Shown piece after piece: positions 18,643-26,287 of a DNA stretch of 43,673 nucleotides. The translations under genes and the position numbers were made by a program. The notes below the pieces were generated by a model that worked only from the letters and a program-made list of their open reading frames with translations, did no database searches and was not told the origin of the DNA. The stretch is from an uncultured Verrucomicrobiales bacterium (GTDB lineage Bacteria; Verrucomicrobiota; Verrucomicrobiia; Verrucomicrobiales; Akkermansiaceae): assembly GCA_905478925.1 (NCBI GenBank), contig CAJQKQ010000065.1, positions 1 through 43,673 on the forward strand, in the 5' to 3' direction. Position 1 is the stretch's first letter. Every line of letters begins with the position of its first letter.

Positions 18643-18924
18643 TTAATGGTAGTCGAGGATTTCCACTTGATCCGCCCCTTGCTCCGACCAACGGAAGCAC
18701 AGGCGGTATTGTTGGTTGATGCGAATGCTGTGCTGTCCCTTCCGGTTGCCGGTGAGGGCTTCGAGGCGATTGCCGGGAGGGCTTTTCAGGTCGATGAGAT
18801 TGGTTGCGGCATGAAGGACGAGTAACTTGGTTCGCGCCCGTCTGCAAAAATCCGCGGGAAACGACCGGGTGGTGTGTCCCAGAAAGAGCTTCTCGGTTTC
18901 CTTGCATACGAAAGTGCGGATCAC
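18643..18924 (-). CDS. higB: HigB-type toxin (RelE superfamily mRNA interferase)
   Basis: A 93-aa protein starting MIRTFVCKETEKLFLG. It contains RLEALTGNRKGQHSIRINQQ and YRLCFRW...VEILDYH, the signature C-terminal stretch of HigB/Killer toxins, which cut mRNA on the ribosome. Length is normal for the family, so the toxin looks complete. It is first in the higBA pair, and a strong -10 box lies only 10 bp upstream of the start codon. Confidence 0.92.
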   Translation of the reverse strand: MIRTFVCKETEKLFLGHTTRSFPADFCRRARTKLLVLHAATNLIDLKSPPGNRLEALTGNRKGQHSIRINQQYRLCFRWSEQGADQVEILDYH

Positions 18925-18934
18925 GCGATAAGTA

Positions 18935-18962
18935 ATTATACGAGGAACAAACGGACTGCAAG
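18935..18962 (-). promoter_or_regulatory. higBA promoter
   Basis: A perfect TATAAT (minus strand; plus 18935-18940) is preceded by CTTGCA at 16 bp spacing. Start of transcription would be near 18928, only 4 nt before the higB ATG, so the transcript could be leaderless. Confidence 0.55.
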
Positions 18963-19046
18963 GCAGAACGTCCTGGATTACAGGACGGAGTATCGCGGGG
19001 AGTTTGAGGAGCAGTGCTCCGTGAGGCGTCCACTGAGCCGAGGCCG

Positions 19047-19190
19047 ATTCGGTTCATCGACGAGATCCACCTGTTGCTGGCTGCCGGGCAGGCGGGCGAC
19101 AGCATGGATGCGGCGAACATCCTGAAACTCGCGCTGGCCCCCGCTTGATCGGCGCGACGACGGGCAAGGAATACCGGCAGACGATGCCAG
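19047..19190 (+). pseudogene. remnant of a ClpB/ClpC-type AAA+ ATPase
   Basis: Reading from 19047: IRFIDEIHLLLAAG, then SMDAANILKLALAPA and a TGA at 19146. In the +1 frame from 19145 it continues LIGATTGKEYRQ. The series FIDEIH..., GxxMDAANxLKxALA, IGATTxxEYR is the Walker B and sensor-1 region of ClpA/B/C proteins. About 45 residues survive, with one frameshift and nothing on either side. This is a relic, not a working gene. Confidence 0.75.
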
Positions 19191-19312
19191 AGGTAAAAGC
19201 TGAAACAAGCGGGTCACGGTTTATCATTACGGGAAACACCGGCGACTTCACCCACTCGCCGGTTCCCGCCATTACTCCGGTGGAGTTTCTGAACCAGTTT
19301 TCCACTCTTTGA
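19190..19312 (+). pseudogene. C-terminal remnant of a PIN-domain toxin
   Basis: The frame that carries the end of the ClpB relic runs on as KAETSGSRFIITGNTGDF, then SPVPAITPVEFLNQF and a TGA at 19310-19312. This matches the C-terminal strand and last acidic motif of PIN-domain toxins ('FIVTRNxxDFxxSxVPAxSPxEFL'). The upstream two thirds of such a gene is absent. Confidence 0.65.
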
Positions 19313-19508
19313 CGACGATAACGTCATACGCTCGATAAGATGGCACGCTGGAGGAGGCAGAAGAATCGCAGCGTTTCAGCCCGAGTCGCAGGAGCTTGAG
19401 CAGGAAAAATCCCATTTCATCGTCTCCCCGCCCCATCTTGCCCGTGTCATACTCGCGCTGCGATTGTGTCTTGACCCTGTGGTCGATCAACTTCAGTTCT
19501 GTCGCGGA

Positions 19509-19916
19509 ATGACTTTTGAACAGGAACCCATAGAATGGGATGACGAGATTACATTGCTGATCGACCGGATTGAGGAGAAATCTGCTGAAGGCGGGCTGAC
19601 GCGCGAAGAACGAGCGCTCATGGATGTTGTCGAGACCGTCCAGTTGCTTGATCCCGAAGGCGATGGATTGCATGAGTTTTGGCAGACCGCGCTGAACCAC
19701 AGGCGCATCATCACTTCCTTCGATCTAGTCGGGGCCAGTGCAATGGTCGATGTGCTCAACGCCAGTCAGTGGTGTCAGACGCGCAATGCGGATCTTGACC
19801 AATACACCGAGACCGAATCCGACTATCTCGCCAGCATCCAAGAGGAACTTTATGAAGCTCTCAGTGAACTGGCTGAGCAAGTTGCCGAATTTATTGAAGA
19901 CGAACTCACTGAGTAG
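19509..19916 (+). CDS. hypothetical acidic protein (DUF4375/DMP19-like?)
   Basis: The product from ATG 19509 (135 aa, MTFEQEPIEWDDEITLL; the frame is open from a TTG at 19464) is soluble and acidic. Central part: GDGLHEFWQTALNHRRIITS, then FDLVGASAMVDVLNASQWC, with an acidic helical C-terminus ending VAEFIEDELTE. The 'small domain, G-x-F/FW helix, then helix with alternating Leu/Ala' plan recalls DMP19/DUF4375 proteins, which often occur as immunity-type accessory genes, but the similarity is weak. It is flanked on both sides by broken genes. Confidence 0.5.
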   Translation: MTFEQEPIEWDDEITLLIDRIEEKSAEGGLTREERALMDVVETVQLLDPEGDGLHEFWQTALNHRRIITSFDLVGASAMVDVLNASQWCQTRNADLDQYTETESDYLASIQEELYEALSELAEQVAEFIEDELTE

Positions 19917-19963
19917 CAACGCGAGGCCGGGCCCATTCTTATCGGGCAGCCGTCGGGGCTATC

Positions 19964-20329
19964 TCAAGCCTCGAAATTCCAGATCTTGCCGCCCGATTCC
20001 GAAAGATCATTGCGATCCATCGTTTTTCCTTCGTGGTTGATCAGATCGATGCGCTTGGTTTCGCATTTCTCCGAAATCAGCTCCGCCAGTGCGGTTGAGT
20101 GAGTGACGATCAAGATCTGGGAGTTTTCCGCAGCTTTTGCGATTAGCTCGGCGAGCGGCTCAAGCAGATCCCGATGCAGGCTCGATTCCGGTTCGTTGAG
20201 CACCATCAGCGGAGCTGGTTTGAGCGAAAGCAGCGCCGCCCAGAGGCAGAAGAATCGCAGCGTCCCATCGGAAAGCTCCGAGGCATCCAGCCAGCGTTTC
20301 AAGCCGGGGCGCAGGACACACTGGACCAA
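19964..20329 (-). pseudogene. C-terminal part of an AAA_21-type ATPase (truncated)
   Basis: About 120 residues: ELSDGTLRFFCLWAALL (signature), PLMVLNEPESSLHRDLLEPL (Walker B with D-loop), QILIVTHSTALAELI (H-loop) and a C-terminal region. This is the end of an Old/RecF-like ABC ATPase of the AAA_21 family; N-terminal Walker A and the middle are missing and only a TTG could act as start. It is the 3' half of a gene whose front was lost where the vapBC operon begins. Such ATPases often work in phage defence. Confidence 0.8.
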
Positions 20330-20381
20330 TCCGCATCACGAACCTTGCCAATGACCCATATTCCTGTATCCTTCCCTTGTC

Positions 20382-20672
20382 ATGAAAACCACATTGGATC
20401 TTCCAGATGATCTGCTGATCAAGGCGAAAGCCTTGGCGGCACGGCGTCGGATGACGCTCAAGGACATGGTCACCCATGCCCTGCGCCGCGAAATCATGCC
20501 TGCCAGTGAACTCGATCCAGCGGACTCGGAACGTTACGAGGTCGGCCCGTTCGGGATACTGCGGCTGCAGAAACGAGGCACACCGGTCACGGAACAGGAT
20601 ATTCGGAATCTGAAGAACGAGGCAGATGACGAAGAGTTCCGCGAGGCAATCGAACTTCGCGACCAGGCATGA
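20382..20672 (+). CDS. vapB: VapB-type antitoxin
   Basis: A 96-aa protein beginning MKTTLDLPDDLLIKAKALAA, an alpha/beta ribbon-helix-helix type DNA-binding N-terminus (beta strand TLDLP, helices to about residue 40), and an acidic C-terminal part. Ends in the ATGA overlap with the PIN toxin gene (20669-20672), the classic vapBC coupling. It should bind the toxin through the C-terminal half and repress the operon. No clear promoter was found; the ATPase relic lies just upstream on the other strand. Confidence 0.88.
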   Translation: MKTTLDLPDDLLIKAKALAARRRMTLKDMVTHALRREIMPASELDPADSERYEVGPFGILRLQKRGTPVTEQDIRNLKNEADDEEFREAIELRDQA

Positions 20673-21106
20673 TCCATCTCCTCGATGTCAATGTCCTGAT
20701 CGCCCTCGCGGATGCGAACCATGTTCACTCCGAGGACGCTTTGCGTTTTTTCGAAAAAACCGCGGTCCGGGACGGTTGGGCGACCTGCCCCCTCGTTGAA
20801 AACGGGTTTCTCCGCATCTTCGGAAATCCGAGATACCCGAACGGTCCGGGCTGCCCCGAAAAGGCGCGTCGCATCCTCAGGAGCCTGTTGGCTGCGCCGG
20901 GATACCGGTTCTGGCCGGACGATCACAGCCTAGCCAAAGGGAGTTTCGTCCCCTCCTTACCGCCCGCACCACAGCTCACCGATTGCTATCTCCTCGCGCT
21001 GGCGGTCGCAAAAGGCAGCCGTCTCGCAAGCTTCGACCGCAATATCAACACAGCTTCAGTGAAAGGTGGAGAGGCGGCGCTCCTCATCCTCGGCAGGCTG
21101 GATTGA
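20669..21106 (+). CDS. vapC: VapC-type PIN-domain ribonuclease toxin
   Basis: A 145-aa PIN protein: MIHLLDVNVLIALAD (Asp6), PLVENGFLRI (Glu44), LTDCYLLALA (Asp105) and LASFDRN (Asp123), the four acidic residues of the Mg2+ site. All are present, so the toxin looks active. Start overlaps vapB by 4 bp. The family of PIN toxins with 'VENGFLRI..NPRYPNG' cleaves RNA, in known cases tRNA or rRNA. It lies next to cysS, with 53 bp between. Confidence 0.92.
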   Translation: MIHLLDVNVLIALADANHVHSEDALRFFEKTAVRDGWATCPLVENGFLRIFGNPRYPNGPGCPEKARRILRSLLAAPGYRFWPDDHSLAKGSFVPSLPPAPQLTDCYLLALAVAKGSRLASFDRNINTASVKGGEAALLILGRLD

Positions 21107-21159
21107 ACCACGCTCAATCCCGGCTTCCATCTTCCGCGGAGTCCCCCTAGAACCCCCCC

Positions 21160-22551
21160 ATGCGTCTGTTCGACACCCTCTCGCGCACCGAAAAGGAAAT
21201 CAAACCCCTCGACGGGAAAACCTACCGCTTCTACTGCTGCGGGCCCACGGTCTATGGCCCGGCTCACATCGGGAATTTCCGGACGTTCGTACTCCAGGAC
21301 GTGTTCCGCCGAACGCTGGAGACCGGCGGCACGGCCACCCTCCATGTCCGCAACCTCACCGATCTCGATGACAAGACGATCCGTGATTCGCGGAAAGCTG
21401 GGCAGACGCTGAAAGCCTTCACGGCCGCATGGACGGAGAAATTCCATACCGATTGCAAGGCGCTCGCCTGCTTGCCGCCGCACATCGAGCCCTCCGCGAT
21501 CGAGCACATCCCGCAGCAGGTGGCGATGATCGAAAACCTCATCGAACAAGGCAACGCCTACGCCTCCGAGGACGGCTCGGTCTATTTCCGCATCTCCTCT
21601 TTCCCCGGCTACGGCAGGCTCTCGCGACTCGATGAACGCGAGCTCGATCTCGGCAAGACCCAGAACACCCGCGCCGACGCCGACGAATACGAGAAGGACA
21701 GCATCTCCGATTTCGTGCTCTGGAAAGCGCGCAAGGAGGAGGACGGCGAGAATTTCTGGGAGTCACCGTGGGGCCAGGGCCGCCCCGGCTGGCACCTCGA
21801 GTGCTCGGCGATGATCAAAGAATACCTCGGCGATTCCTTCGACCTCCACTCCGGCGGGGTTGATCTGGTTTTCCCCCACCACGAAAATGAGATCGCTCAG
21901 AGCGAGTGCGCCTGCGGCGGGAAGTTCGCCGCGCATTGGTTCCATACATCCCACCTTCTGGTCGACGGAGGAAAAATGTCCAAGTCGCTCGGCAACATGT
22001 ATACCCTATCCGATCTGGCGGAGAAAGGCTTCACCGCAATGGAAGTCCGCTACGCACTCATCGGCGCGCACTACCGCAAGCAGCTCAACTTCACTCTGAG
22101 CTCCCTCTCCGGGGCAAGGGAAGCGCTCGCCAAGCTCGCGAAATCCGCAACGAAACTCGCCGAGAACATGGGCGGCGAAACGCAGCTCCCCTGCGCCGAT
22201 TTCGGCCCCTTCCAAGGCGCCTGGGAATCGCTCAACGACGACCTCAACACCCCCGGCGCACTCGGCGGGGTTTTCACTGGCCTCCGCGAAGCCTCCAAGC
22301 TCACCGGCAAGGATGCCGCCGCCGCCCTCGCCGGACTGAATCGCATCCTCCGCGCCCTCGGCATCACCCTACCGGAAATATCAAAAGACACCACCGACAT
22401 CCCCACAGAAATCCAAGCCCTCGCCGATACTCGCTGGGCCGCCCGCTCCGCCAAGGACTGGGCCACCTCCGACCAGCTCCGCGACGAACTCTCCCAAAAA
22501 GGTTGGGCGGTGAAGGATGGCAAGGACGGCTATGAACTTACCGCGCTCTGA
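21160..22551 (+). CDS. cysS: cysteinyl-tRNA synthetase
   Basis: Charges tRNA-Cys with cysteine. 463 aa, normal length. Class I motifs: HIGN at residues 36-39 and KMSKS at 272-276. The zinc site is visible in CGPT, then LECSAM, and GVDLVFPHHENEIAQSE. C-terminal helical anticodon-binding domain runs to TALADTRWAARSAKDWATSDQ-like sequence. ATG at 21160. The matching tRNA-Cys gene lies 10 kb away in this window. Confidence 0.97.
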   Translation: MRLFDTLSRTEKEIKPLDGKTYRFYCCGPTVYGPAHIGNFRTFVLQDVFRRTLETGGTATLHVRNLTDLDDKTIRDSRKAGQTLKAFTAAWTEKFHTDCKALACLPPHIEPSAIEHIPQQVAMIENLIEQGNAYASEDGSVYFRISSFPGYGRLSRLDERELDLGKTQNTRADADEYEKDSISDFVLWKARKEEDGENFWESPWGQGRPGWHLECSAMIKEYLGDSFDLHSGGVDLVFPHHENEIAQSECACGGKFAAHWFHTSHLLVDGGKMSKSLGNMYTLSDLAEKGFTAMEVRYALIGAHYRKQLNFTLSSLSGAREALAKLAKSATKLAENMGGETQLPCADFGPFQGAWESLNDDLNTPGALGGVFTGLREASKLTGKDAAAALAGLNRILRALGITLPEISKDTTDIPTEIQALADTRWAARSAKDWATSDQLRDELSQKGWAVKDGKDGYELTAL

Positions 22552-22573
22552 GACGGTTCCGGCATCTTTTTTA

Positions 22574-22715
22574 AACGGAGGACACGGAGGGAAGAGGAGA
22601 TCACGGAGAAGACCACGCATGTTAGAATACACAATTAAGGTTTAGGATTTAAAATCTCCCTCCTCCGCAGTCCATCCCTCTTCCTTAGGATTTAGAATTT
22701 AAGATTTAGAATTTC
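22574..22715. repeat. phrase-like dispersed repeats between cysS and the MBL gene
   Basis: Two kinds of low-complexity 'phrase' repeat: ACGGAGGACACGGAGGGAAG with GATCACGGAGAAGACCACG (22575-22617), and TTTAGGATTTAAAATC with a longer TTAGGATTTAGAATTTAAG series (22639-22713). A similar TTTCGAATTTGAAATTTAAG occurs at about 27918-27937. No gene. Confidence 0.5.
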
Positions 22716-22720
22716 ACCCA

Positions 22721-23518
22721 ATGCGCTTCTCCGTCCTCGGCTCCGGCTCCTCCGGCAACTCCACCATCCTCGAATGCGGCTCCACCCGCATCCTCATCGA
22801 TGCCGGGCTGTCCGCGAAACAGCTCTGCCTGCGACTCGACTCCCTCGGCATAGCCCCCGCATCGCTTTCCGGAATCCTGCTCACCCATGAACACGGCGAC
22901 CACGTCCGCGGGCTGAAAAATTTCCTCAAAAAACATCCCATCCCCATCTACGCCACCGCCGAGACCGCCCATGTGGTCCGCGAGCAGGAAATCGGCGAGG
23001 CCACCTGGAAAACCTTCGAGGCCGGGCAGGCATTTGCCCTCGATCATCTCTCGATCAAGTCCTTCTCCATCCAGCACGATGCGGTCGACCCCGTCGGTTT
23101 TGTCTTCGACAGCCGTGGCCTGCGCTTCGGCCTGCTCTCCGATGCGGGCCATGTGACCTCCAGCATGATCCACCATCTCAAGGATCTAGCCGCCCTTTTC
23201 GTCGAGGCGAACTACGATGACGAACTGCTTGAACTCGACACCAAGCGCCCCTGGTCGATCAAGCAGCGCATTTCCTCCCGCCACGGCCACCTTTCCAACG
23301 TCCAGGTCGAGGCGCTGCTGCGAGAAATCTCCCACCCCGAGCTCCTCCAAATCGTCTTCGGCCACCTCAGCAGCGATTGCAACTGCCCGAAAAAAGTCAC
23401 ATCTCGCTTCGCAAACTGCCTCGCGGAACTCGGCCACACCGGCACCGCCCTCCACTGCGCCAGCCAGGCGGAAGTCACCCCGTGGTTCGAGATCGCCGCG
23501 CCGTTTCGGCTTGTTTGA
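22721..23518 (+). CDS. MBL-fold hydrolase, YycJ/WalJ-like
   Basis: 265-aa metallo-beta-lactamase fold protein: MRFSVLGSGSSGNSTILECG at the start and THEHGDH (residues 55-61) as first metal motif. VEANYDDELL and SSRHGHLSN further on carry other metal ligands. These are the hallmarks of YycJ/WalJ-type MBL proteins, linked to DNA double-strand-break processing and to cell-wall signalling in Firmicutes. Substrate unknown here. ATG at 22721, immediately after the repeat block. Confidence 0.9.
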   Translation: MRFSVLGSGSSGNSTILECGSTRILIDAGLSAKQLCLRLDSLGIAPASLSGILLTHEHGDHVRGLKNFLKKHPIPIYATAETAHVVREQEIGEATWKTFEAGQAFALDHLSIKSFSIQHDAVDPVGFVFDSRGLRFGLLSDAGHVTSSMIHHLKDLAALFVEANYDDELLELDTKRPWSIKQRISSRHGHLSNVQVEALLREISHPELLQIVFGHLSSDCNCPKKVTSRFANCLAELGHTGTALHCASQAEVTPWFEIAAPFRLV

Positions 23519-23565
23519 AAACCGGGAGATTGACCATGCCACGGAGAAAGATCGTGCTCCGAACA

Positions 23566-23616
23566 GGAATAATCAAAAACCATGGATTGATCCGGTTCGT
23601 CCGCCTTGATTATTCC
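23566..23616. terminator. possible terminator hairpin after the MBL gene
   Basis: Inverted repeat GGAATAATCAA (23566-23576) and TTGATTATTCC (23606-23616), 11 bp perfect, loop about 29 nt, 50 bp after the MBL gene stop. No T-run follows, so a transcription-terminator role is only possible. Confidence 0.35.
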
Positions 23617-23653
23617 CCCCGCTGAAAAATCGAATTCTAAAAAACCGTCAACT

Positions 23654-23965
23654 ATGCGTGCGCCGAACGACGACCATCACTTCCTCAGAGAAGACCGCGC
23701 CGCACGCTGGCAGCGCATCGCGGGATCAGTCAGGGAAAATCCAAGGAATTTGGACATCGCCCTCGGGAACATCGACCGCTGGCTGACTCTCGGCAGGGCT
23801 CATCCGGCTCCGTTGCTCGATTGGAGGGTGCGTATCTTCTACGCCAGCAAATCGCCCGAAGCATTCGCCGAATTTATCGTTTTCCTTGCCGCCCCGAACC
23901 ACGATTCTTTCCCGCTCAAATCCTGCTCGCCCTTCGTCGGACTGAAGGACGCACAACCGATCTGA
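23654..23965 (+). CDS. antitoxin-like partner of a DUF6036-type nucleotidyltransferase
   Basis: 103-aa protein starting MRAPNDDHHFLREDRAARW. IDRWLTLGRAHPAPLLDWR and LKSCSPFVGL are, as I recall, features of the small gene that precedes DUF6036 nucleotidyltransferases ('W...GR..P..L..W...FxPFAGV'). The next frame starts within its stop codon (TGATG) and looks like the first codons of such a nucleotidyltransferase. I take it as the antitoxin-side gene; the role is inferred from the arrangement. Its neighbour is cut off after 28 codons. Confidence 0.6.
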   Translation: MRAPNDDHHFLREDRAARWQRIAGSVRENPRNLDIALGNIDRWLTLGRAHPAPLLDWRVRIFYASKSPEAFAEFIVFLAAPNHDSFPLKSCSPFVGLKDAQPI

Positions 23966-24051
23966 TGAACCTGGACGCCCTGCAACACGTGATCCGTTCC
24001 GCCCAAGCGCTCGCCCAGTGTTCTTGCTGTCTTCCACTCGGTTTTCGGTAA
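23965..24051 (+). pseudogene. N-terminal stub of a nucleotidyltransferase (DUF6036-like)
   Basis: 28 codons, MNLDALQHVIRSAQALAQ, then unrelated residues to a TAA at 24049-24051. 'MNxDxLxHVIRAAxAI' is how DUF6036 nucleotidyltransferases start; the rest of the gene is missing. Start overlaps the upstream gene by 1 bp (TGATG). Together with the module at 17,935-18,320 this is the second pair here where the antitoxin-like gene is intact and the nucleotidyltransferase is cut short. Confidence 0.5.
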
Positions 24052-24099
24052 TTAGGAAACTTCAATGGATGCTTTGCCGCAGGGGCGCACGGCGATAGC

Positions 24100-24648
24100 T
24101 CAGTAGCTGATCTTCACCGGTGTCCCCAGCTTCACCTGATCGAATAGCGTCGGGACGAACTCCTTCGGCATGCGGATGCAGCCGTGAGAGGCCGGTTCTC
24201 CGGGCTGTGGGATCTTGCCAATGTGCATCCCGATCCCGTAATTCGTCAGCCGCATCCAGTAGGGCATCGGTGCTGGCATGTAGCGTTCGCCCGGCTGCAG
24301 AGGATCGCCCGGAGAAGCGTCGTTATCCGTCACCTCGCCATACTCGTTCTCAATCCAGCCATACCGGTTCGAGTGCTTGTCCACGATTTTTTCGGTGATC
24401 CGATAGGTGCCCGAAGGCGTCCCACGCCCCTCAATACCTGTCGCCACATAGGCCCAGCCGATCTCCCTGCCTCCCCGCTCGACGGTGGCCATTTGTTCAC
24501 TGAGGTCGATGGAAATGGAAATCTCGCCCACTCCGCCGTCATACCATTGGGACATTACGCGATCCGCCTTTACCGGCGGACCCACCGAACAGGAGGCCAG
24601 CAACGCCACTGCGGTCAACACGATGGCCGAATGAATGTGCGAAAACAT
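24100..24648 (-). CDS. L,D-transpeptidase (YkuD) lipoprotein
   Basis: 182-aa exported protein with lipobox LLASC (Cys20). The YkuD domain spans about residues 40-182: GTPSGTYRIT, GMHIGKI (His142) and SHGCIRM with catalytic Cys157. This matches L,D-transpeptidases, which make 3-3 peptidoglycan cross-links or attach proteins to peptidoglycan. It acts at the periplasmic side, anchored by lipid. Transcribed opposite to its neighbours; upstream of it lies the divergent cytochrome c gene. Confidence 0.93.
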   Translation of the reverse strand: MFSHIHSAIVLTAVALLASCSVGPPVKADRVMSQWYDGGVGEISISIDLSEQMATVERGGREIGWAYVATGIEGRGTPSGTYRITEKIVDKHSNRYGWIENEYGEVTDNDASPGDPLQPGERYMPAPMPYWMRLTNYGIGMHIGKIPQPGEPASHGCIRMPKEFVPTLFDQVKLGTPVKISY

Positions 24649-24815
24649 GGAATTTATAGCGAGGACATAGATTCCTGCCGGCGTGTGCGACTGTAAAGCA
24701 GTTTCCGTTCCTACCCCTCCATAGAGTATCCCGGGAAACCCATTGCCCCGGCACAGGTGGGCAAATTTCTCCTTGCCTGAAATAAACCGTTCCGATTACC
24801 CGTTCATGTATCCAC

Positions 24816-26234
24816 ATGCGTATCACATCCATATTCCTCGTGACCCTCATGGCACTGCCCGCCCTCGGTGCTCGCTTTTCTCCCGAGGAAGCTGAAAAAC
24901 TCTACAACACCTATTGCTCCGCATGCCATGCGCTTGACGGCAAGGGCGCGACCGGCGGCACATTCCCACCTCTCGCCGGCAGCGAATGGGTCCTAGGAAA
25001 CCCGAAGCGCTCCGTCGCCATCGTGCTCAACGGCCTCCACGGGCCGGTCGCGGTGGGCGGCAAGGAATACAACCTTGAGATGCCTCCCCAGGGAGCGGTT
25101 CTCAAGGACAGCCAGATCACCGCCATCCTCAATCACGTCCACTCCTCATGGGGGAACCTTGGCGAGCCCATCCCGCCCGATCTCGTCCGCACCGTCCGTT
25201 CCGAGTTCGCTTCCCGCGACAAACCCTGGACCGCGCCGGAACTGCTCAAGCTTTTCCCGCTGCCCAAAAAGAAGCAAACCCTGGAAAACCTCATCTCGCG
25301 TATTTACAAGGGGCAATGGAATCGCATCCCGGATTTCAGTAAGATCCAGGCGGAAAGCGTCGAGGAGGAACACAACGGCATCATCGACATCGCGGTCTCT
25401 CCCCTGAAGGACAAATTCGGGATCGTCTGGGAGGGTGAATTCGTTGCCCCATCCAAGGGCGAATACCTATTCCATCTCGATGCCGACGATGGCGCGCGTG
25501 TTATCCTCAACGGCAAGACCGTAGCCGAGGTCTCCGGACAGGGGCCGATGAATGGAAGCCGCTCGAAAACCGGCAAGGTCGAGCTCAATGAGGGAGCCAA
25601 CCGGTTCCGTGTCGAATACTACGAGTTCGCGGGCCTGGAGGGAATTTCGCTCGGTTGGAGAACGAAAGGCATGGACGATTGGGAATTGCTCACCCCGGCG
25701 AAACCCAAATCGAAATCCAAAAAGAAATTTCCCGACATCATCCTCACGCCGGGCAGCGACAAAACCGTCATCTATCGGAATTTCATCGACGGCACCACCC
25801 CGCGCGGCATCGGCTTCGGCTTCCCGGGCGGAGTCAACCTCGCCTATTCTGCCGACAACCTCGCCCCGGAACTCGTCTGGACAGGCCCCTTCATCAATGC
25901 CGGACGCCACTGGACCGGACGCGGACAGGGCAATGAACCGCCCGCAGGCGACAAGGTCTCGAAGCTCACTTCCACTCGCTTCCTTCCAGGCGAAGCCCGC
26001 TTCAAGGGCTACTCTCTGGACAAGCAGGGCAACCCCACTTTCAAGGTCAGCATCGGCGCGGCAATGCTCACCGACTCTTGGAAACCCGGCGAAACCGGCA
26101 CCCTCGTCCGCACCCTTTCCCTCAGCGGCGAAAAACCCATCGAAATCCCCCTCGGCAATGCCGAGATCACCGGTGCCGAAACCATCAGTCTCACACCCGG
26201 CAAGCCCGCCACCATCACTTACACCCTCAAGTAA
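24816..26234 (+). CDS. secreted cytochrome c with PA14 domain
   Basis: 472-aa exported protein. After the signal peptide (cleaved near ALGA) a mono-heme cytochrome c domain shows CSACH (residues 34-38) and an axial Met in LEMPP (Met89). A PA14-type beta domain follows at about residues 155-290 (EYLFHLDADDGARVILNGK, then VEYYEFAGLEG). The rest is a beta-rich domain. PA14 domains bind carbohydrate in many secreted proteins, and this fusion is common in Verrucomicrobiota and Planctomycetota. It forms a probable pair with the next gene, 53 bp downstream. Electron transfer linked to sugar oxidation is the natural guess. Confidence 0.88.
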   Translation: MRITSIFLVTLMALPALGARFSPEEAEKLYNTYCSACHALDGKGATGGTFPPLAGSEWVLGNPKRSVAIVLNGLHGPVAVGGKEYNLEMPPQGAVLKDSQITAILNHVHSSWGNLGEPIPPDLVRTVRSEFASRDKPWTAPELLKLFPLPKKKQTLENLISRIYKGQWNRIPDFSKIQAESVEEEHNGIIDIAVSPLKDKFGIVWEGEFVAPSKGEYLFHLDADDGARVILNGKTVAEVSGQGPMNGSRSKTGKVELNEGANRFRVEYYEFAGLEGISLGWRTKGMDDWELLTPAKPKSKSKKKFPDIILTPGSDKTVIYRNFIDGTTPRGIGFGFPGGVNLAYSADNLAPELVWTGPFINAGRHWTGRGQGNEPPAGDKVSKLTSTRFLPGEARFKGYSLDKQGNPTFKVSIGAAMLTDSWKPGETGTLVRTLSLSGEKPIEIPLGNAEITGAETISLTPGKPATITYTLK

Positions 26235-26253
26235 GCTGAAACGTTACCCTCTT

Positions 26254-26276
26254 CCACTGATCACTCAGCACTAGCC
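26254..26276 (+). repeat. palindromic repeat copy F, intergenic
   Basis: CCACTGATCACTCAGCACTA plus GCC, a diverged copy of the uvrA-inserted repeat. It ends 11 bp before the ATG of the beta-propeller gene, so it could lie in the 5' leader. Confidence 0.7.
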
Positions 26277-26287
26277 TCTTTTCCCAA

